Numbered from the stretch's first letter, positions 34,219 to 43,880 are shown. The stretch is 64,000 nt of DNA from Saprospiraceae bacterium (GCA_041392805.1 JAWKLJ010000001.1:1612001-1676000); one strand, 5' to 3'. A program made the numbers and translations. Notes: generated by a model not told the origin, from the letters alone.

Positions 34219-36399
34219 TCACCCAGCTTTCGCTATCTCAATATCCCCCTTTACCCATTCCGTAATCTGTATCCAATCGACATACCCTACGCGATTAGTC
34301 CATAAAGGGTTAATATTTTGAGTCATGGCGGCGGCGGTGTATTTTTCCCAGTAAGAGAGGGCTTGGGTAAGTTCGGTTAGCGCCTGGTCCTGGTAGGTTT
34401 GGTCTTGGGTTTTGCGGTAGAGGGCCAGTTGGGTAGCACCGGCAATTTTGTGGGCATAGTATTTTCCGAGGTAGGCCATGGTGCGGATATCTTGTAAGGT
34501 CGCTTGTAATGCTTTGTTTTCTCCAGCAGCCAAGGTTTCCAGGTTCAACAGGGCCTTATCGGCGGTGGCGTGGAGCTGAGTGGCGACGGCAAGCGGGCTG
34601 CTCAATTCGCTGCTGCCATTGCTGGTGGTCATCGCTACAAAGTCAGGGATGGATTGAAAACCGGACTTGGGATGGGGCGGCAGGGAGATGAAACGATTCA
34701 CATCGTGAAAACCCGTTTCGTTTTGGGCATAAGCTGGTCGGCTTTTACAAGCCTCAATGTACCACTGAAAGTCGAGGGGCCCCCAGTGAAACCCCGTTGT
34801 TATGGGGTAAATCATGGAGGCATCCTGCCAAGCTGCAAATAGTTTTTCTGCCGCCACGCCGGGGTAATGATCTTGCAGGATTTGGATAAAGCGTTCATTG
34901 GATAATTGAGGGTTATAGCCCAGGCGGCCCCAAAGCATCCAATGGTACCAATGTTTTACAATTTCAAGTTGTCGAGGAGTCTCAGGGTCTTTCATTAAAA
35001 ACTCACGGCCCCACACCCATTGATCTGATCCATAATATATACCTCGCGATACCTCATGGGGAATATTGCTGATAAATTCGCGGACAAAATCCGGGGCGCC
35101 CCAACGAAAATGATACACATCGTCATTGCGCAAGGTCCAGATCGTTTTCATGCCTTTAATATCTTCCACAAACTTTTGATGGAAATGCTGTTGGGTCGCA
35201 CTAAACACATGGGCCGCAGCGTATTTAAAGCTGAATAAAAATTCAATATTATCTCGATCCCGTAGCGGCTTGAATTTTTCCGCAATAGCCAAAGCACCCG
35301 CCTGGTGTTGGCGGTGGATAAAAGTAAAATGGCGGTCGGGCATTTCCTCGGCGGCATCCAGCACTCCTTGGGCATAGGTTTCAAAGGCCCAATCTTCTTT
35401 TTCTTCAAACCCCGCATCACCCATGTTTTCACCAGTGGTTAATCCAATCCCTGCCAGATCTGGATAGGTGACAAACATTTGTTTGACGCTCTTGCGGAAA
35501 TAGTCGCGGGTGATCGGGTTATCAATGGCGTCGGTAATGCCGTATTGGCCAGCCGTACCATTGACAAAAATATTCCAGGTCACCACATAAAAATCGACAT
35601 TGTGGTCTTTGCCGTATTTCATGACTTTTTGCCAAAAGGCCATCTTTTCTTCTATAGACATTTGCTTGACCGTTTGGGGGTTTGCCAGGATATCCGGTGC
35701 ATCCAGGCCCGTGCCATGTAGGTGATAATATTCTTGCCAATCCACGGTAGATCGCTGAACATCCTGCAATGCTATATCGGGATAATCGGGCACTTTTACC
35801 ATCGACGGAAAAGGATGCAGACTCCAAAGTGAGATAAAGTTATAACGATAACGCGCCAGGTTATCTATATATCCTTGCCAAAAACTAAAATCCCACATGG
35901 TTGGAATATTCTTTTGGGCAGCGTCACTGGCATCCGAATAACTAGGCGATCGCATATCAAGCGGGATATTAAACTTGGTCCCGCGGCGCTCCATGTACGG
36001 GTTTTGCAAGGTTGCTTCTACTCCTGCCAGGCCAAACAAACGGATCTGTTCGGCCAATTCCATCCCACCATACATCGCACCCGCAACATCCGCGCCTATG
36101 ACCTTAATGGTTCCGCCTACTTTTTCTATACTAAACCCCTCGGGTTTTAATCGTTCATCATCCGATCGGATCACAAAGGTAATATCAGCCTTACTATCGT
36201 TATTTTCCAACTGCAAAACGCCTTTTCCAGCTAGTTGAATAGCCGATGTTAGCTCCTGAAGGGCAAACTGTACCGGCGGGGGTGCAAGTTCTCCGCTAAT
36301 CTTGATGTCAGCCTGCTTTGTTGAACAACTGAACAAACAAAGTGCACTGCACATTAAAGGGATGAATGGGTTAAGCAAAGGTGCTTGGGCAATCTTCAT
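34219..36399 (-). CDS. Secreted glycoside hydrolase-like lipoprotein (alpha-glucuronidase/GH20-type N-domain)
   Basis: A 726-aa protein with a lipobox (LMCSALCLFSCS). Residues about 33-125 form the beta/alpha domain found in front of GH67 alpha-glucuronidases and GH20 hexosaminidases (ELTSAIQLAGKGVLQLE, IKVIGADVAGAMYGGMELAE). A TIM-barrel-like region follows (YMERRGTKFNIPLDM, DNLARYRYNFISLWSLHPF, VDFYVVTWNIF, GIGLTTGENMG, YYGSDQWVWGREF), with a C-terminal helical domain. Acidic catalytic residues are plausible in TTGENMG but not proven. It probably cleaves plant or algal glycans in the periplasm or at the surface. The neighbouring esterase at 36529 is divergent and fits polysaccharide degradation. 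Confidence 0.7.
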   Translation of the reverse strand: MKIAQAPLLNPFIPLMCSALCLFSCSTKQADIKISGELAPPPVQFALQELTSAIQLAGKGVLQLENNDSKADITFVIRSDDERLKPEGFSIEKVGGTIKVIGADVAGAMYGGMELAEQIRLFGLAGVEATLQNPYMERRGTKFNIPLDMRSPSYSDASDAAQKNIPTMWDFSFWQGYIDNLARYRYNFISLWSLHPFPSMVKVPDYPDIALQDVQRSTVDWQEYYHLHGTGLDAPDILANPQTVKQMSIEEKMAFWQKVMKYGKDHNVDFYVVTWNIFVNGTAGQYGITDAIDNPITRDYFRKSVKQMFVTYPDLAGIGLTTGENMGDAGFEEKEDWAFETYAQGVLDAAEEMPDRHFTFIHRQHQAGALAIAEKFKPLRDRDNIEFLFSFKYAAAHVFSATQQHFHQKFVEDIKGMKTIWTLRNDDVYHFRWGAPDFVREFISNIPHEVSRGIYYGSDQWVWGREFLMKDPETPRQLEIVKHWYHWMLWGRLGYNPQLSNERFIQILQDHYPGVAAEKLFAAWQDASMIYPITTGFHWGPLDFQWYIEACKSRPAYAQNETGFHDVNRFISLPPHPKSGFQSIPDFVAMTTSNGSSELSSPLAVATQLHATADKALLNLETLAAGENKALQATLQDIRTMAYLGKYYAHKIAGATQLALYRKTQDQTYQDQALTELTQALSYWEKYTAAAMTQNINPLWTNRVGYVDWIQITEWVKGDIEIAKAG

Positions 36400-36429
36400 A
36401 TGTTTTTTTTACGCAAGTTGCTCGGCTCA

Positions 36430-36477
36430 GACATCAGAAGTTTTCGCAAGGTGTTTCTTAGATAAACTTCTGGTGTC
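36430..36477. repeat. REP-like palindrome, copy D, between divergent genes
   Basis: GACATCAGAAGTTT and AAACTTCTGGTGTC (one mismatch) flank a 20-nt loop. It lies in the 129-bp space between two divergent genes, so it sits in or near promoters rather than at gene ends. Confidence 0.65.
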
Positions 36478-36528
36478 TAGCTAAGCAGGTGATAAATATT
36501 TCCTATTTTAGGATCAAAGTTGAAAGTT

Positions 36529-37824
36529 ATGAAATCTAGAAGAGAATTTCTTGCCACAACTGCGGCACTTGGCAGTTTTCCTTTTATTCCCCATTTGATG
36601 GGGATGGATATGGAGATAGAAGATGTTCAGCATCCTAAAACGACAGCAGCTATGATAAATGGAGAAAAAAGCATTATTGGCGGGTATGGCCCCTGGGCCG
36701 CAAGCCTGGCGGATCAGCCTCCTCCGCTTTCCTTTAGACATCCCTCCTGGAATAGTCCTAAAAAGTGGCGTAAAAAAGCATTGGCAAAAACAAAGGAGTT
36801 GCTGGCGGCGCCTTCTTTGGGGGAAATGATTCCGCAAGTGGAGGTGAAAGCAAGTTATGAATATGATGGCTTGGTGGTGGAAGAGTTGGCTTGGCAACTA
36901 CCTTATGGAAGGCCTACCTCGGCTGTTTTATTAAAACCGGCTGGGGTAACCAAAGCGCTGCCGGGTATCCTGGGCTTGCACGATCATGGCGGCAATAAAT
37001 ATTTTGGGAATAGAAAAATTGCGAATACCGCTGCGACACTGCATCCCGATATGAAAGCCCACCAATCCGAGTACTACTCCGGTTTGGCCTGGGCCAATGA
37101 GTTGGCCAAGCGCGGGTATGTGGTCTTGGTACATGATGTATTCACCTTTGGGTCTCGCAGGGTGTGGTACCAGGACATGGCGAGCATCCCCTGGGGCGCC
37201 TGTCGGGTTGATGATAAAAGTGATGACCATCCCGAAGCTTCCGAAAATATTGCCATTTACAACCAATGGGCTGGTGAGCATGAGCACATCATGGCCAAAT
37301 CACTCTTTTGTGCAGGTACGACCTGGCCCGGCATCACGCTGGCAGAGGACCAGAGGGCCTTGGACATCCTTTGTGCCCGACCCGATGTGGACGCCAATCA
37401 GGTTGGCTGTTGCGGCCTCTCGGGTGGAGGATTGCGCACAGATTACCTCGGCGGTTTGGATCACCGGATAAAGTGTGCCGTCAGTGTCGGCTTTATGACT
37501 ACCTGGCGAGATTTATTGCTAAACAAATCCTATACGCATACCTGGATGACCTATACGCCGCTCTTGCCCAGGTACATGGAATTTCCGGAAATCCTTGGCA
37601 TCAGGGCGCCCCTGCCGACGATGGTCCTCAGCAGTGAGGAAGATCAATTATTCACTTTGTCTGAAATGAAAAAGGCAGACGAAATATTGCAGGCTATTTT
37701 TGCCAAGGCGGGTGCTTCGGCACACTACAGTGGTAAGTTTTATCCGGGCATTCACAAGTTTGATGCGGTCATGCAGCAGGATGCTTTTGATTGGTTTGAT
37801 CGTTGGTTGGGAAAGAGCGGGTGA
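36529..37824 (+). CDS. Secreted alpha/beta hydrolase (dienelactone hydrolase/acetylxylan esterase type)
   Basis: 431 aa from the ATG at 36529 (a TTG at 36520 is an alternative). It begins with a Tat-like signal (MKSRREFLATTAALGSFPF). The alpha/beta-hydrolase fold follows: GILGLHDHGGNKYF (oxyanion region), GYVVLVHDVFTFGSRRVW, and the nucleophile Ser in CCGLSGGGLRTDYLGG. Downstream MVLSSEEDQLF supplies the likely acid and GIHKFDAVMQQ the His. Members deacetylate or de-esterify polysaccharides or unknown substrates. It is divergent from the glycoside hydrolase gene at 34219-36399, which suggests shared control. A terminator hairpin follows at 37867-37893. Confidence 0.8.
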   Translation: MKSRREFLATTAALGSFPFIPHLMGMDMEIEDVQHPKTTAAMINGEKSIIGGYGPWAASLADQPPPLSFRHPSWNSPKKWRKKALAKTKELLAAPSLGEMIPQVEVKASYEYDGLVVEELAWQLPYGRPTSAVLLKPAGVTKALPGILGLHDHGGNKYFGNRKIANTAATLHPDMKAHQSEYYSGLAWANELAKRGYVVLVHDVFTFGSRRVWYQDMASIPWGACRVDDKSDDHPEASENIAIYNQWAGEHEHIMAKSLFCAGTTWPGITLAEDQRALDILCARPDVDANQVGCCGLSGGGLRTDYLGGLDHRIKCAVSVGFMTTWRDLLLNKSYTHTWMTYTPLLPRYMEFPEILGIRAPLPTMVLSSEEDQLFTLSEMKKADEILQAIFAKAGASAHYSGKFYPGIHKFDAVMQQDAFDWFDRWLGKSG

Positions 37825-37866
37825 GATGAGTGGGGAAGTTGGAAGTGGGATGAGACATAAAAAAAA

Positions 37867-37893
37867 CCGGAGAAATGTTGCAGACTTCTCCGG
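37867..37893 (-). terminator. Intrinsic terminator, leftward (and possibly both directions)
   Basis: CCGGAGAA (37867-37874) pairs with TTCTCCGG (37886-37893). Leftward the stem is followed by eight T residues, so it should stop transcription of the histidine kinase gene. It also lies after the esterase gene on the other strand. Confidence 0.7.
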
Positions 37894-37946
37894 CGATTGG
37901 ATTGTGCGTTTTCTCATTGTATGTTAGAGAAAAACTGCGTAAAACA

Positions 37947-37980
37947 CTCCCCAGGGTGAGTTGTAGTCCCTGTTGGGGAG
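37947..37980. terminator. Second hairpin between convergent genes
   Basis: CTCCCCA (37947-37953) pairs with TGGGGAG (37974-37980); inner GGG and CCC can add pairs. There is no T-tract. It lies between the convergent esterase and kinase genes. Confidence 0.4.
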
Positions 37981-38045
37981 GGGCCACGAGTGAATAAAGC
38001 AAAACGCCCTTTTATTAATACTAGGCGGCAATATAAACAAAAAAC

Positions 38046-39257
38046 TTATGCATTTTCCTTTTGTATTACTTTTGATGTAGACAACTGCTGTGATTTACCT
38101 TTAGGTAGGCTAATCGAAAAGGTTGTCCCTTCATTTTCTACCGATTTTTTGACGAAAATCTTACCAGAATGGTATTCCTCGATTATCCTTTTGGCCAGCG
38201 ATAAGCCAAGGCCCCAACCTCGTTTTTTGGTGGTGAACCCGGGTTGAAAAACGCGTTTGAATTTGTTGGCTGGAATGCCTTTTCCTGTATCGCTGACATC
38301 GATGTAAATATGGCTTTTGTCCTCATAAACGGAGGCACTGATCGTACCTTTTCCTTGCATGGCATCAAGTGCATTTCGCAATAGGTTTTCGATAACCCAG
38401 TCAAACAGCGGTGGATTGATCATGGCCATCAGGAGACCGGCGGCTGGATGAGGGAATTCGAAGGATACCCGGCGTGGCGCCCGGCGAACCATATAAGCAC
38501 GACATTTTTCCAACTCCTCATAGATATTTACGGGTTGGAGAACGGGTGTTGAGCCAATTTTGGAAAAACGATCGGCAATGAGGTTGAGGCGTTCCACATC
38601 ATTGTGCAACTCTCCCACTACTTCCATAACCTCTTCGTCTTTTTCTCTTATTAATTTAAGGTGTTCCAACCAGGCGATTATAGCAGAGATAGGCGTACCT
38701 AATTGATGCGCCGTTTCTTTGGCCATCCCCACCCAGACCCGGTTTTGCTCTGATCGGCGGGCATTATTAAAGCTCACATAGCCAAATAGAATGAAGCCTG
38801 AAATAAGCAATAACTGTATTCTGGGATAATAGCGCAATTGCTGCAGAAGTTTGGATTCTAAGAAATAAATATCTGCGCCAAACCCCTTAATCGGCTCCAC
38901 ATTTTGTCGTTGCAAGCGCTCTACTACTTTTTGCAAATAGACCTTGTCTTCGTCTAATTCCGGGCCAAAGTTGATAGCATCTGTTACATTTCCTCGTTCA
39001 TCCAATAAAATCACGGGAATAGAGGTATTACCCGTCATGATTAATTGCTGTAAGGTATAATCACAATTATCCAATTCTTCTTCGTCCGAAAAATTGACAA
39101 TTTCATACGCACTTTGCCAATAAACGGCCCATTTCTCCTCCTGTTTAGCTAATTGATTTGCCAGGTAATTGGTATAAAGCATAGAGGCGGCAACGATAAC
39201 AATACCACCGATGGTCAAATAAATTTTCCATGTTGACTTTTGAGAGTATATGTCCAT
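38046..39257 (-). CDS. Membrane sensor histidine kinase
   Basis: A 403-aa two-component kinase. It has membrane segments at residues about 11-31 and 145-165 enclosing a periplasmic sensor of about 110 aa with no known domain. The cytoplasmic part has an H-box (GMAKETAHQLGTPISAI, phospho-acceptor His), an N-box (VIENLLRNALDAMQGKG), a G1-box (DVSDTGKGIPANKF) and a G2-box (TKKRGWGLGLSLAKRII). No response regulator is adjacent. The gene starts 15 bp after the stop of the DUF3089 hydrolase gene upstream on the same strand, so the two are probably cotranscribed. The stimulus is unknown. Confidence 0.92.
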   Translation of the reverse strand: MDIYSQKSTWKIYLTIGGIVIVAASMLYTNYLANQLAKQEEKWAVYWQSAYEIVNFSDEEELDNCDYTLQQLIMTGNTSIPVILLDERGNVTDAINFGPELDEDKVYLQKVVERLQRQNVEPIKGFGADIYFLESKLLQQLRYYPRIQLLLISGFILFGYVSFNNARRSEQNRVWVGMAKETAHQLGTPISAIIAWLEHLKLIREKDEEVMEVVGELHNDVERLNLIADRFSKIGSTPVLQPVNIYEELEKCRAYMVRRAPRRVSFEFPHPAAGLLMAMINPPLFDWVIENLLRNALDAMQGKGTISASVYEDKSHIYIDVSDTGKGIPANKFKRVFQPGFTTKKRGWGLGLSLAKRIIEEYHSGKIFVKKSVENEGTTFSISLPKGKSQQLSTSKVIQKENA

Positions 39258-39272
39258 AAACCTAGTTTTAAG

Positions 39273-40292
39273 CTAATCTTGTTGGATAAAAGTCTTAGCC
39301 CGTTGTATGGCATTATGCCTAACATTCATATAAAAGAAGTTAAGGTCTGCAATATGGTAGTTTTTTGTTCGAAACAAAAAGCTGCCGGGAAACTTGGGTT
39401 TCGTTACCCACAAGACACCCTGTTCCACCTGGGCATCCACCAATTGGGGCAACAATTTTTCAAACTTGCGCAAAACAGCGCCTTCGTTTTCGGTTTTTGG
39501 CTGATAAATATTGTCGGTTGACCAGGAGAGCGGATTGGTGACTGCTATTTCGTTGCCGATGGCATATTTTTTTGGCAAATAGTCTTTTTTATAGGTTCGC
39601 CAACTACAAAAGCAATTCGTATCTGTTGGGGTTTCACAAGGGGGAATGGCGACAAAGGCCGACTTCAACACGGGCATGCCTACCAAATAGGCCGCTACCA
39701 ATTGTGCTTGCAAAGGTTGTTTGTCAAAAAATTCCTTGAGTAGGCGCACTCCATGAGTGGTCCCCTGGCTATGGGAAGCAATAATAATTGGTCGGCCTTG
39801 GTTATAATGATCCAGGTAATACTGGAAAGCGGCTTTTACGTCTGAATACGCCAACTCAAAGGCGGCTTGGGAAGAACTGGTATCTTTGGTGAAGTAGGCA
39901 TGGAGGTGTGCCTGGCGATAACGTGGTGCAAAAACCCGGCCCGCTCCATTGAAGATACTCGCCTGATATAAAATAGTGCTGCCATCCGTCCGTTCATTGA
40001 GCTTCCCATCTTTAAGGTCTCCATTCCAATTCCGCTGGCCTTTTTTCCCGGTATAGGTGGTTGGATGCAGAAAAAAAACATCCACTTTATCATCCATTTG
40101 GCTGGCCTGCGTTACCCCATTCGGGTTCCGATCGGCGGGATCCGACTTTTCGGGATGAGCCGCCCAGTTTTCTAGCTGGCTATAATCCGGATTAGTGGAA
40201 TGGGCAGTTAGGGAAAACGCCCCTTGTGGCTTAATCCCCGCACAAGCGCATAGTAGAAAGGCACTAAATCCAAGCAGTAAAATCTTGCTCAT
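39273..40292 (-). CDS. DUF3089 family alpha/beta-hydrolase lipoprotein
   Basis: A 339-aa predicted lipoprotein (lipobox LLCACAG). The alpha/beta-hydrolase core has DVFFLHPTTYTGKKGQRNW, VFAPRYRQAHLHAYF, and the nucleophile Ser in IIIASHSQGTTHGVRLL. Later segments (VAAYLVGMPVLKS, CETPTDTNCFCSWRTY) match DUF3089 proteins. It is probably an esterase or lipase-like hydrolase of the envelope with unknown substrate. It lies upstream of the histidine kinase on the same strand with a 15-bp gap, so the two may be cotranscribed. Confidence 0.82.
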   Translation of the reverse strand: MSKILLLGFSAFLLCACAGIKPQGAFSLTAHSTNPDYSQLENWAAHPEKSDPADRNPNGVTQASQMDDKVDVFFLHPTTYTGKKGQRNWNGDLKDGKLNERTDGSTILYQASIFNGAGRVFAPRYRQAHLHAYFTKDTSSSQAAFELAYSDVKAAFQYYLDHYNQGRPIIIASHSQGTTHGVRLLKEFFDKQPLQAQLVAAYLVGMPVLKSAFVAIPPCETPTDTNCFCSWRTYKKDYLPKKYAIGNEIAVTNPLSWSTDNIYQPKTENEGAVLRKFEKLLPQLVDAQVEQGVLWVTKPKFPGSFLFRTKNYHIADLNFFYMNVRHNAIQRAKTFIQQD

Positions 40293-40369
40293 TTCAAAAA
40301 AATTACCCGGGTCTATATTAAAACCCTTTTATGAAACTGTATATTGCAAGACGCAAAATATTAATAATT

Positions 40370-40870
40370 ATGAAGAATAGCGCCATAAAGGTTTGTTGTC
40401 TTTTGAGCTTGGCCTTAATAAGCCTCCCTTTTTCTGTTTTTGGACAGGAGACCAGTGATGAGGAAGCCATCATAAAAGTCATCAAACAAATGTTTGATGG
40501 CATGCGTGCCGGAGATAGTAGTATGATAAGCCAAACCTTTGTGCCGGATGCCAGAATGGGCACGGCCGCAGCCAATAAGGATGGTGTTGTAACCTTGAGA
40601 GCAGGATCACTCGATCGCTTTCTTACCCAAATGGGAACACCTCATGACAAGGTGTATGATGAGAAAATATGGTCCTACGATGTCCGCATCGATGGACCAC
40701 TTGCCTATACTTGGACGGAATACACTTTCTACCTCGGAGACCAAAGGCTTCATTGCGGCTTCAATGTTTTTGAAATGGTCAAATTTGAAACAGGGTGGAA
40801 AATCACATCAATTGTTGATACACGTCGCAATACGGATTGTAAGACCCCAGAAGTAGCGGAGGAAAAATAA
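40370..40870 (+). CDS. Secreted NTF2/SnoaL-like protein
   Basis: 166 aa from the ATG at 40370, which gives a proper signal peptide (VCCLLSLALISLPFSVFGQE); an upstream in-frame ATG at 40331 does not. The rest is an NTF2-like cone fold: helix EEAIIKVIKQMFDGMRAGDS, then strands around FVPDARMGTA, GPLAYTWTEYTFYLGDQRL and NVFEMVKFETGWKITSIVDT. Such domains are small binding or enzyme folds. In Bacteroidota many secreted ones are annotated only as nuclear transport factor 2 family. Substrate unknown. Confidence 0.75.
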   Translation: MKNSAIKVCCLLSLALISLPFSVFGQETSDEEAIIKVIKQMFDGMRAGDSSMISQTFVPDARMGTAAANKDGVVTLRAGSLDRFLTQMGTPHDKVYDEKIWSYDVRIDGPLAYTWTEYTFYLGDQRLHCGFNVFEMVKFETGWKITSIVDTRRNTDCKTPEVAEEK

Positions 40871-40874
40871 TTTT

Positions 40875-41420
40875 TTATCCAGTAGGCGAACTATCTTTTC
40901 CTTTTTGATCCGATTTGCGCAATAGCCTGGGCTTTTGAGCAAACTTCTCTGCTTTTTCCGAAGAAAATCCAAAAGAGGTCTCGGGTAAGAGACGATTGAG
41001 GGTTTTGGAAACCAAACGTAGGTGACGGCCAGGTATATTAACAATGATTTCATCTCCATCTATCAGCTTAAAATAAAGGGTTCCTGATCGGGAGAATTGT
41101 AAACCAAAAGGCAGGCGTTCGACCAACTCGCCATAGACCCACACAATTCGCTCCGGCTCATAGCTTATCATGTGAATAAGTTGATGATCGTCAGGACTTT
41201 TTATAGCTGAGAATTCATAAATATAGCGACAGGCAGTAATCGTCATAAACAAGCCCAAGAGGCTCACTATTACATTGGTTTTGTAAAAAACACTAATCAA
41301 TGAAAATCCAATAACAAGTAGGGCAATAGCGGCAATCAGTTGCCATCTTGCTTCTCTGACAAGGGCTTTTCGCAGCACCGCTAACCCCGGATGTTGCAAA
41401 AGATGTTCTCTTTCCAACAT
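40875..41420 (-). CDS. Membrane protein of unknown function
   Basis: 181 aa from the ATG at 41420 (MLEREHLLQHPGLAVLRKAL); the frame also reaches a TTG at 41450. Two adjacent membrane helices lie at about residues 28-47 and 51-70 (IAAIALLVIGFSLISVFY, VIVSLLGLFMTITACRYIYE). A soluble domain of small strands follows (IVWVYGELVERLPFGLQF, TLYFKLIDGDEIIVNI), in the style of bacterial PH-like domains. A basic C-terminal tail ends the protein. It is convergent with the NTF2-like gene, 4 bp apart. I cannot assign a function. Confidence 0.65.
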   Translation of the reverse strand: MLEREHLLQHPGLAVLRKALVREARWQLIAAIALLVIGFSLISVFYKTNVIVSLLGLFMTITACRYIYEFSAIKSPDDHQLIHMISYEPERIVWVYGELVERLPFGLQFSRSGTLYFKLIDGDEIIVNIPGRHLRLVSKTLNRLLPETSFGFSSEKAEKFAQKPRLLRKSDQKGKDSSPTG

Positions 41421-41450
41421 AACACGAATAGTTTTAAAATCGTTAAACAA

Positions 41451-41814
41451 ATTGTTGACAATATGCGGTTTTTTCTTAATTTTGCTGTAGGCAAATTAAG
41501 TCCCGATAATGATGACCAAAGTTTTGAATGGTTGAAAGGCTTAGTTAAAGTGCTGCACAGTGTAGTGGATTGTCTAACATATAGACGCTAAATATTATAT
41601 GTAGTAACGAAATTTATGCCAACTTTTTTACTTTATCATATTATAAATTTAAAAATGGTAAAAAAAAGTGATTCTACTGCATTAAATAACCTTTTTTTTA
41701 CCGCTTATTTAATAAAATTGGCGGGACAATAAAGACTGAAGGATAAAATGTACCTTTCAAGCCTATTCCCATACATTTTATTCAAGCTAAATAATCAAGT
41801 AGTTCAAACAGACT
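41451..41814. other. Gene-free region upstream of parE, with a candidate promoter
   Basis: On the plus strand TTG (41455-41457) and TAATTTTG (41477-41484) are 19 bp apart and match the -33/-7 pattern. If this promoter serves parE, the leader would be about 320 nt long. I see no credible small ORF or strong hairpin in it. Confidence 0.4.
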
Positions 41815-43725
41815 ATGGAGCAAGTAACTTATAACGAAGATAATATTCGCTCACTCGATTGGAAAGAGCACATCCGACTGAGGCCGGGGATGTACATTGG
41901 CAAATTGGGAGATGGTTCAACTATCGACGATGGCATCTACATCCTATTAAAGGAAGTACTCGATAACTCCATTGATGAATATGTGATGGGGCATGGTAAA
42001 AATATTGATATCTCTATTGAGGACGGAACGGTAACGATCAGAGACTATGGCCGTGGCATCCCTCTAGGGAAAGTGATAGATTGTGTATCCAAGATCAATA
42101 CCGGGGGTAAATATGATTCAAAGGCATTCAAAAAATCAGTAGGCCTCAATGGTGTCGGTACCAAAGCGGTCAATGCCCTGTCCAACTACTTCAAAGTACA
42201 AGCCATTCGAGAAGGAAAGACCAAGATCGCTGAATTCGAAAAAGGAGAATTAATTAATGACCATAAAGTGGTTAAGTCTTCAGAACCTAATGGCACTTGT
42301 ATTAGTTTCCGACCTGACGATACCCATTTTAAAAAATATAAATACCGCCCTGATTATGTTGAAAATCAGTTGTGGAACTATGCTTACCTCAATGCGGGGC
42401 TAAAGCTTAATTACAACGGCAAAACCTTTGTGTCCAAAAATGGCTTGCTTGACTTATTGACCCGCAAAACGAATAGTGAAACCCTTAGGTATCCCATCAT
42501 TCATCTTTTGGATGAGGATATTGAAGTTGCAATGAGCCACGGCAACCACTATGGCGAACAATACCATTCCTTTGTTAATGGCCAGAATACGACCCAGGGC
42601 GGAACCCACCTTAATGCTTTTAAGGAGACGGTGGTTGAAACCATTCAAAAACATTTCAATAAAAACTTCGATCGACGAGATATCCTCGCCTCCATTATTG
42701 CGGCCATTAGCCTCAAGGTAGAAGAACCCGTTTTTGAATCCCAAACTAAAACCAAACTCGGCTCTACCAATATTGCCCCTGATGGCGCAACAATCCGGAC
42801 CTACTTCAAAAATACTTTCGGCGAAAAGCTAGATAACTTTTTGCACCGAAATCAAGATGTAGCAAAATCCCTGGAGAAACGTATCCAACAGTCTGAACGG
42901 GAGCGCAAGGAAATTGCCGGCATCAAAAACCTGGCGAACCAAAGGGCTAAAAAAGCCAATTTGCATAATAAGAAATTGCGCGATTGCCGCCTCCACCTAA
43001 ACGACGGCCCTCGCAAAACGGGGGAAGATGAACGTTTAGGTAGCACCATCTTCATTACGGAGGGGGACTCTGCCAGTGGCTCCATCACCAAGGCGCGTGA
43101 TGTCCAAAAACAAGCCGTTTTCAGTCTCCGAGGTAAACCACTTAATTGCTATGGATTGACCAAACGAGTCGTCTACGAAAACGAAGAATTCAACCTGCTG
43201 CAACATGCCCTCAACATCGAAGATTCCCTTGATGATCTCCGCTATAATCGCGTGGTTATTGCTACCGATGCCGACGTAGATGGGATGCACATCCGCTTGC
43301 TACTGTTGACCTTTTTCTTGCAGTTTTTCCCCGACTTGGTGCGCAACGGACACCTCTTTATCCTCGAAACACCGCTTTTCCGTGTTAGAGATAAAAAAGA
43401 AACCTTCTATTGTTATAGTGAAGCTGAAAAGCAAGAAGCGATTGCCAAATTGCGCGGCAAAGCGGAGATAACCAGGTTCAAAGGGTTAGGTGAAATTTCG
43501 CCTGACGAGTTTGGCGACTTTATCGGCGAGGATATCCGCCTCGAACCGGTTATCCTTAATGAATCTGTCGACATTGATGATATTTTAGCATACTATATGG
43601 GTAAAAACTCCCCAGAACGCCAGGATTTTATCATCGACAACCTCCGCTTTGAAATTGACGAGGTAGATGAGGAGATACAGGGGGCGACGAAGGAAGCTCC
43701 TGTTGAGGAAGTTGAAGCGGCATAG
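41815..43725 (+). CDS. parE: DNA topoisomerase IV subunit B
   Basis: A 636-aa type IIA topoisomerase ATPase subunit. It has the GHKL ATPase domain (RPGMYIGKLGDG, LKEVLDNSIDEYVMGHG, RDYGRGIPLG, SVGLNGVGTKAVNALS), the transducer domain, and the TOPRIM domain (STIFITEGDSASGSITKARD, RVVIATDADVDGMHIR). The C-terminal region (RFKGLGEISPDEFGDFIGED) is normal, followed by an acidic tail. The MEQVTYNEDNIRSLDW start is typical of the Bacteroidota ParE/GyrB-like family. It decatenates daughter chromosomes together with ParC, whose gene usually follows; here the next gene is a minus-strand sulfatase. Confidence 0.94.
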   Translation: MEQVTYNEDNIRSLDWKEHIRLRPGMYIGKLGDGSTIDDGIYILLKEVLDNSIDEYVMGHGKNIDISIEDGTVTIRDYGRGIPLGKVIDCVSKINTGGKYDSKAFKKSVGLNGVGTKAVNALSNYFKVQAIREGKTKIAEFEKGELINDHKVVKSSEPNGTCISFRPDDTHFKKYKYRPDYVENQLWNYAYLNAGLKLNYNGKTFVSKNGLLDLLTRKTNSETLRYPIIHLLDEDIEVAMSHGNHYGEQYHSFVNGQNTTQGGTHLNAFKETVVETIQKHFNKNFDRRDILASIIAAISLKVEEPVFESQTKTKLGSTNIAPDGATIRTYFKNTFGEKLDNFLHRNQDVAKSLEKRIQQSERERKEIAGIKNLANQRAKKANLHNKKLRDCRLHLNDGPRKTGEDERLGSTIFITEGDSASGSITKARDVQKQAVFSLRGKPLNCYGLTKRVVYENEEFNLLQHALNIEDSLDDLRYNRVVIATDADVDGMHIRLLLLTFFLQFFPDLVRNGHLFILETPLFRVRDKKETFYCYSEAEKQEAIAKLRGKAEITRFKGLGEISPDEFGDFIGEDIRLEPVILNESVDIDDILAYYMGKNSPERQDFIIDNLRFEIDEVDEEIQGATKEAPVEEVEAA

Positions 43726-43815
43726 AAGTTCCGCAAGGTAGGATCGCTACGGATTAGCGCGTCATTGGATAAATGAGGTGCAGGAGTCCCGAATTTTCCC
43801 TGGGATGATTCTTCG

Positions 43816-43880
43816 GTTTTTAGGGGACGTGGAGGTAATGGAGAAAGGCCAACTGGAGTCCTCTACCTCTAAACCTGCAG
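43816..43880. repeat. Dispersed GGACGTGGAGGTA element
   Basis: GGGGACGTGGAGGTAATGGAG followed by CCTCTACCTCTAAACC resembles the unit of the 54-bp tandem repeat at 63834-64000, but with the second part inverted, so it can fold. It lies in the 175-bp space between parE and the convergent sulfatase gene. Confidence 0.45.
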
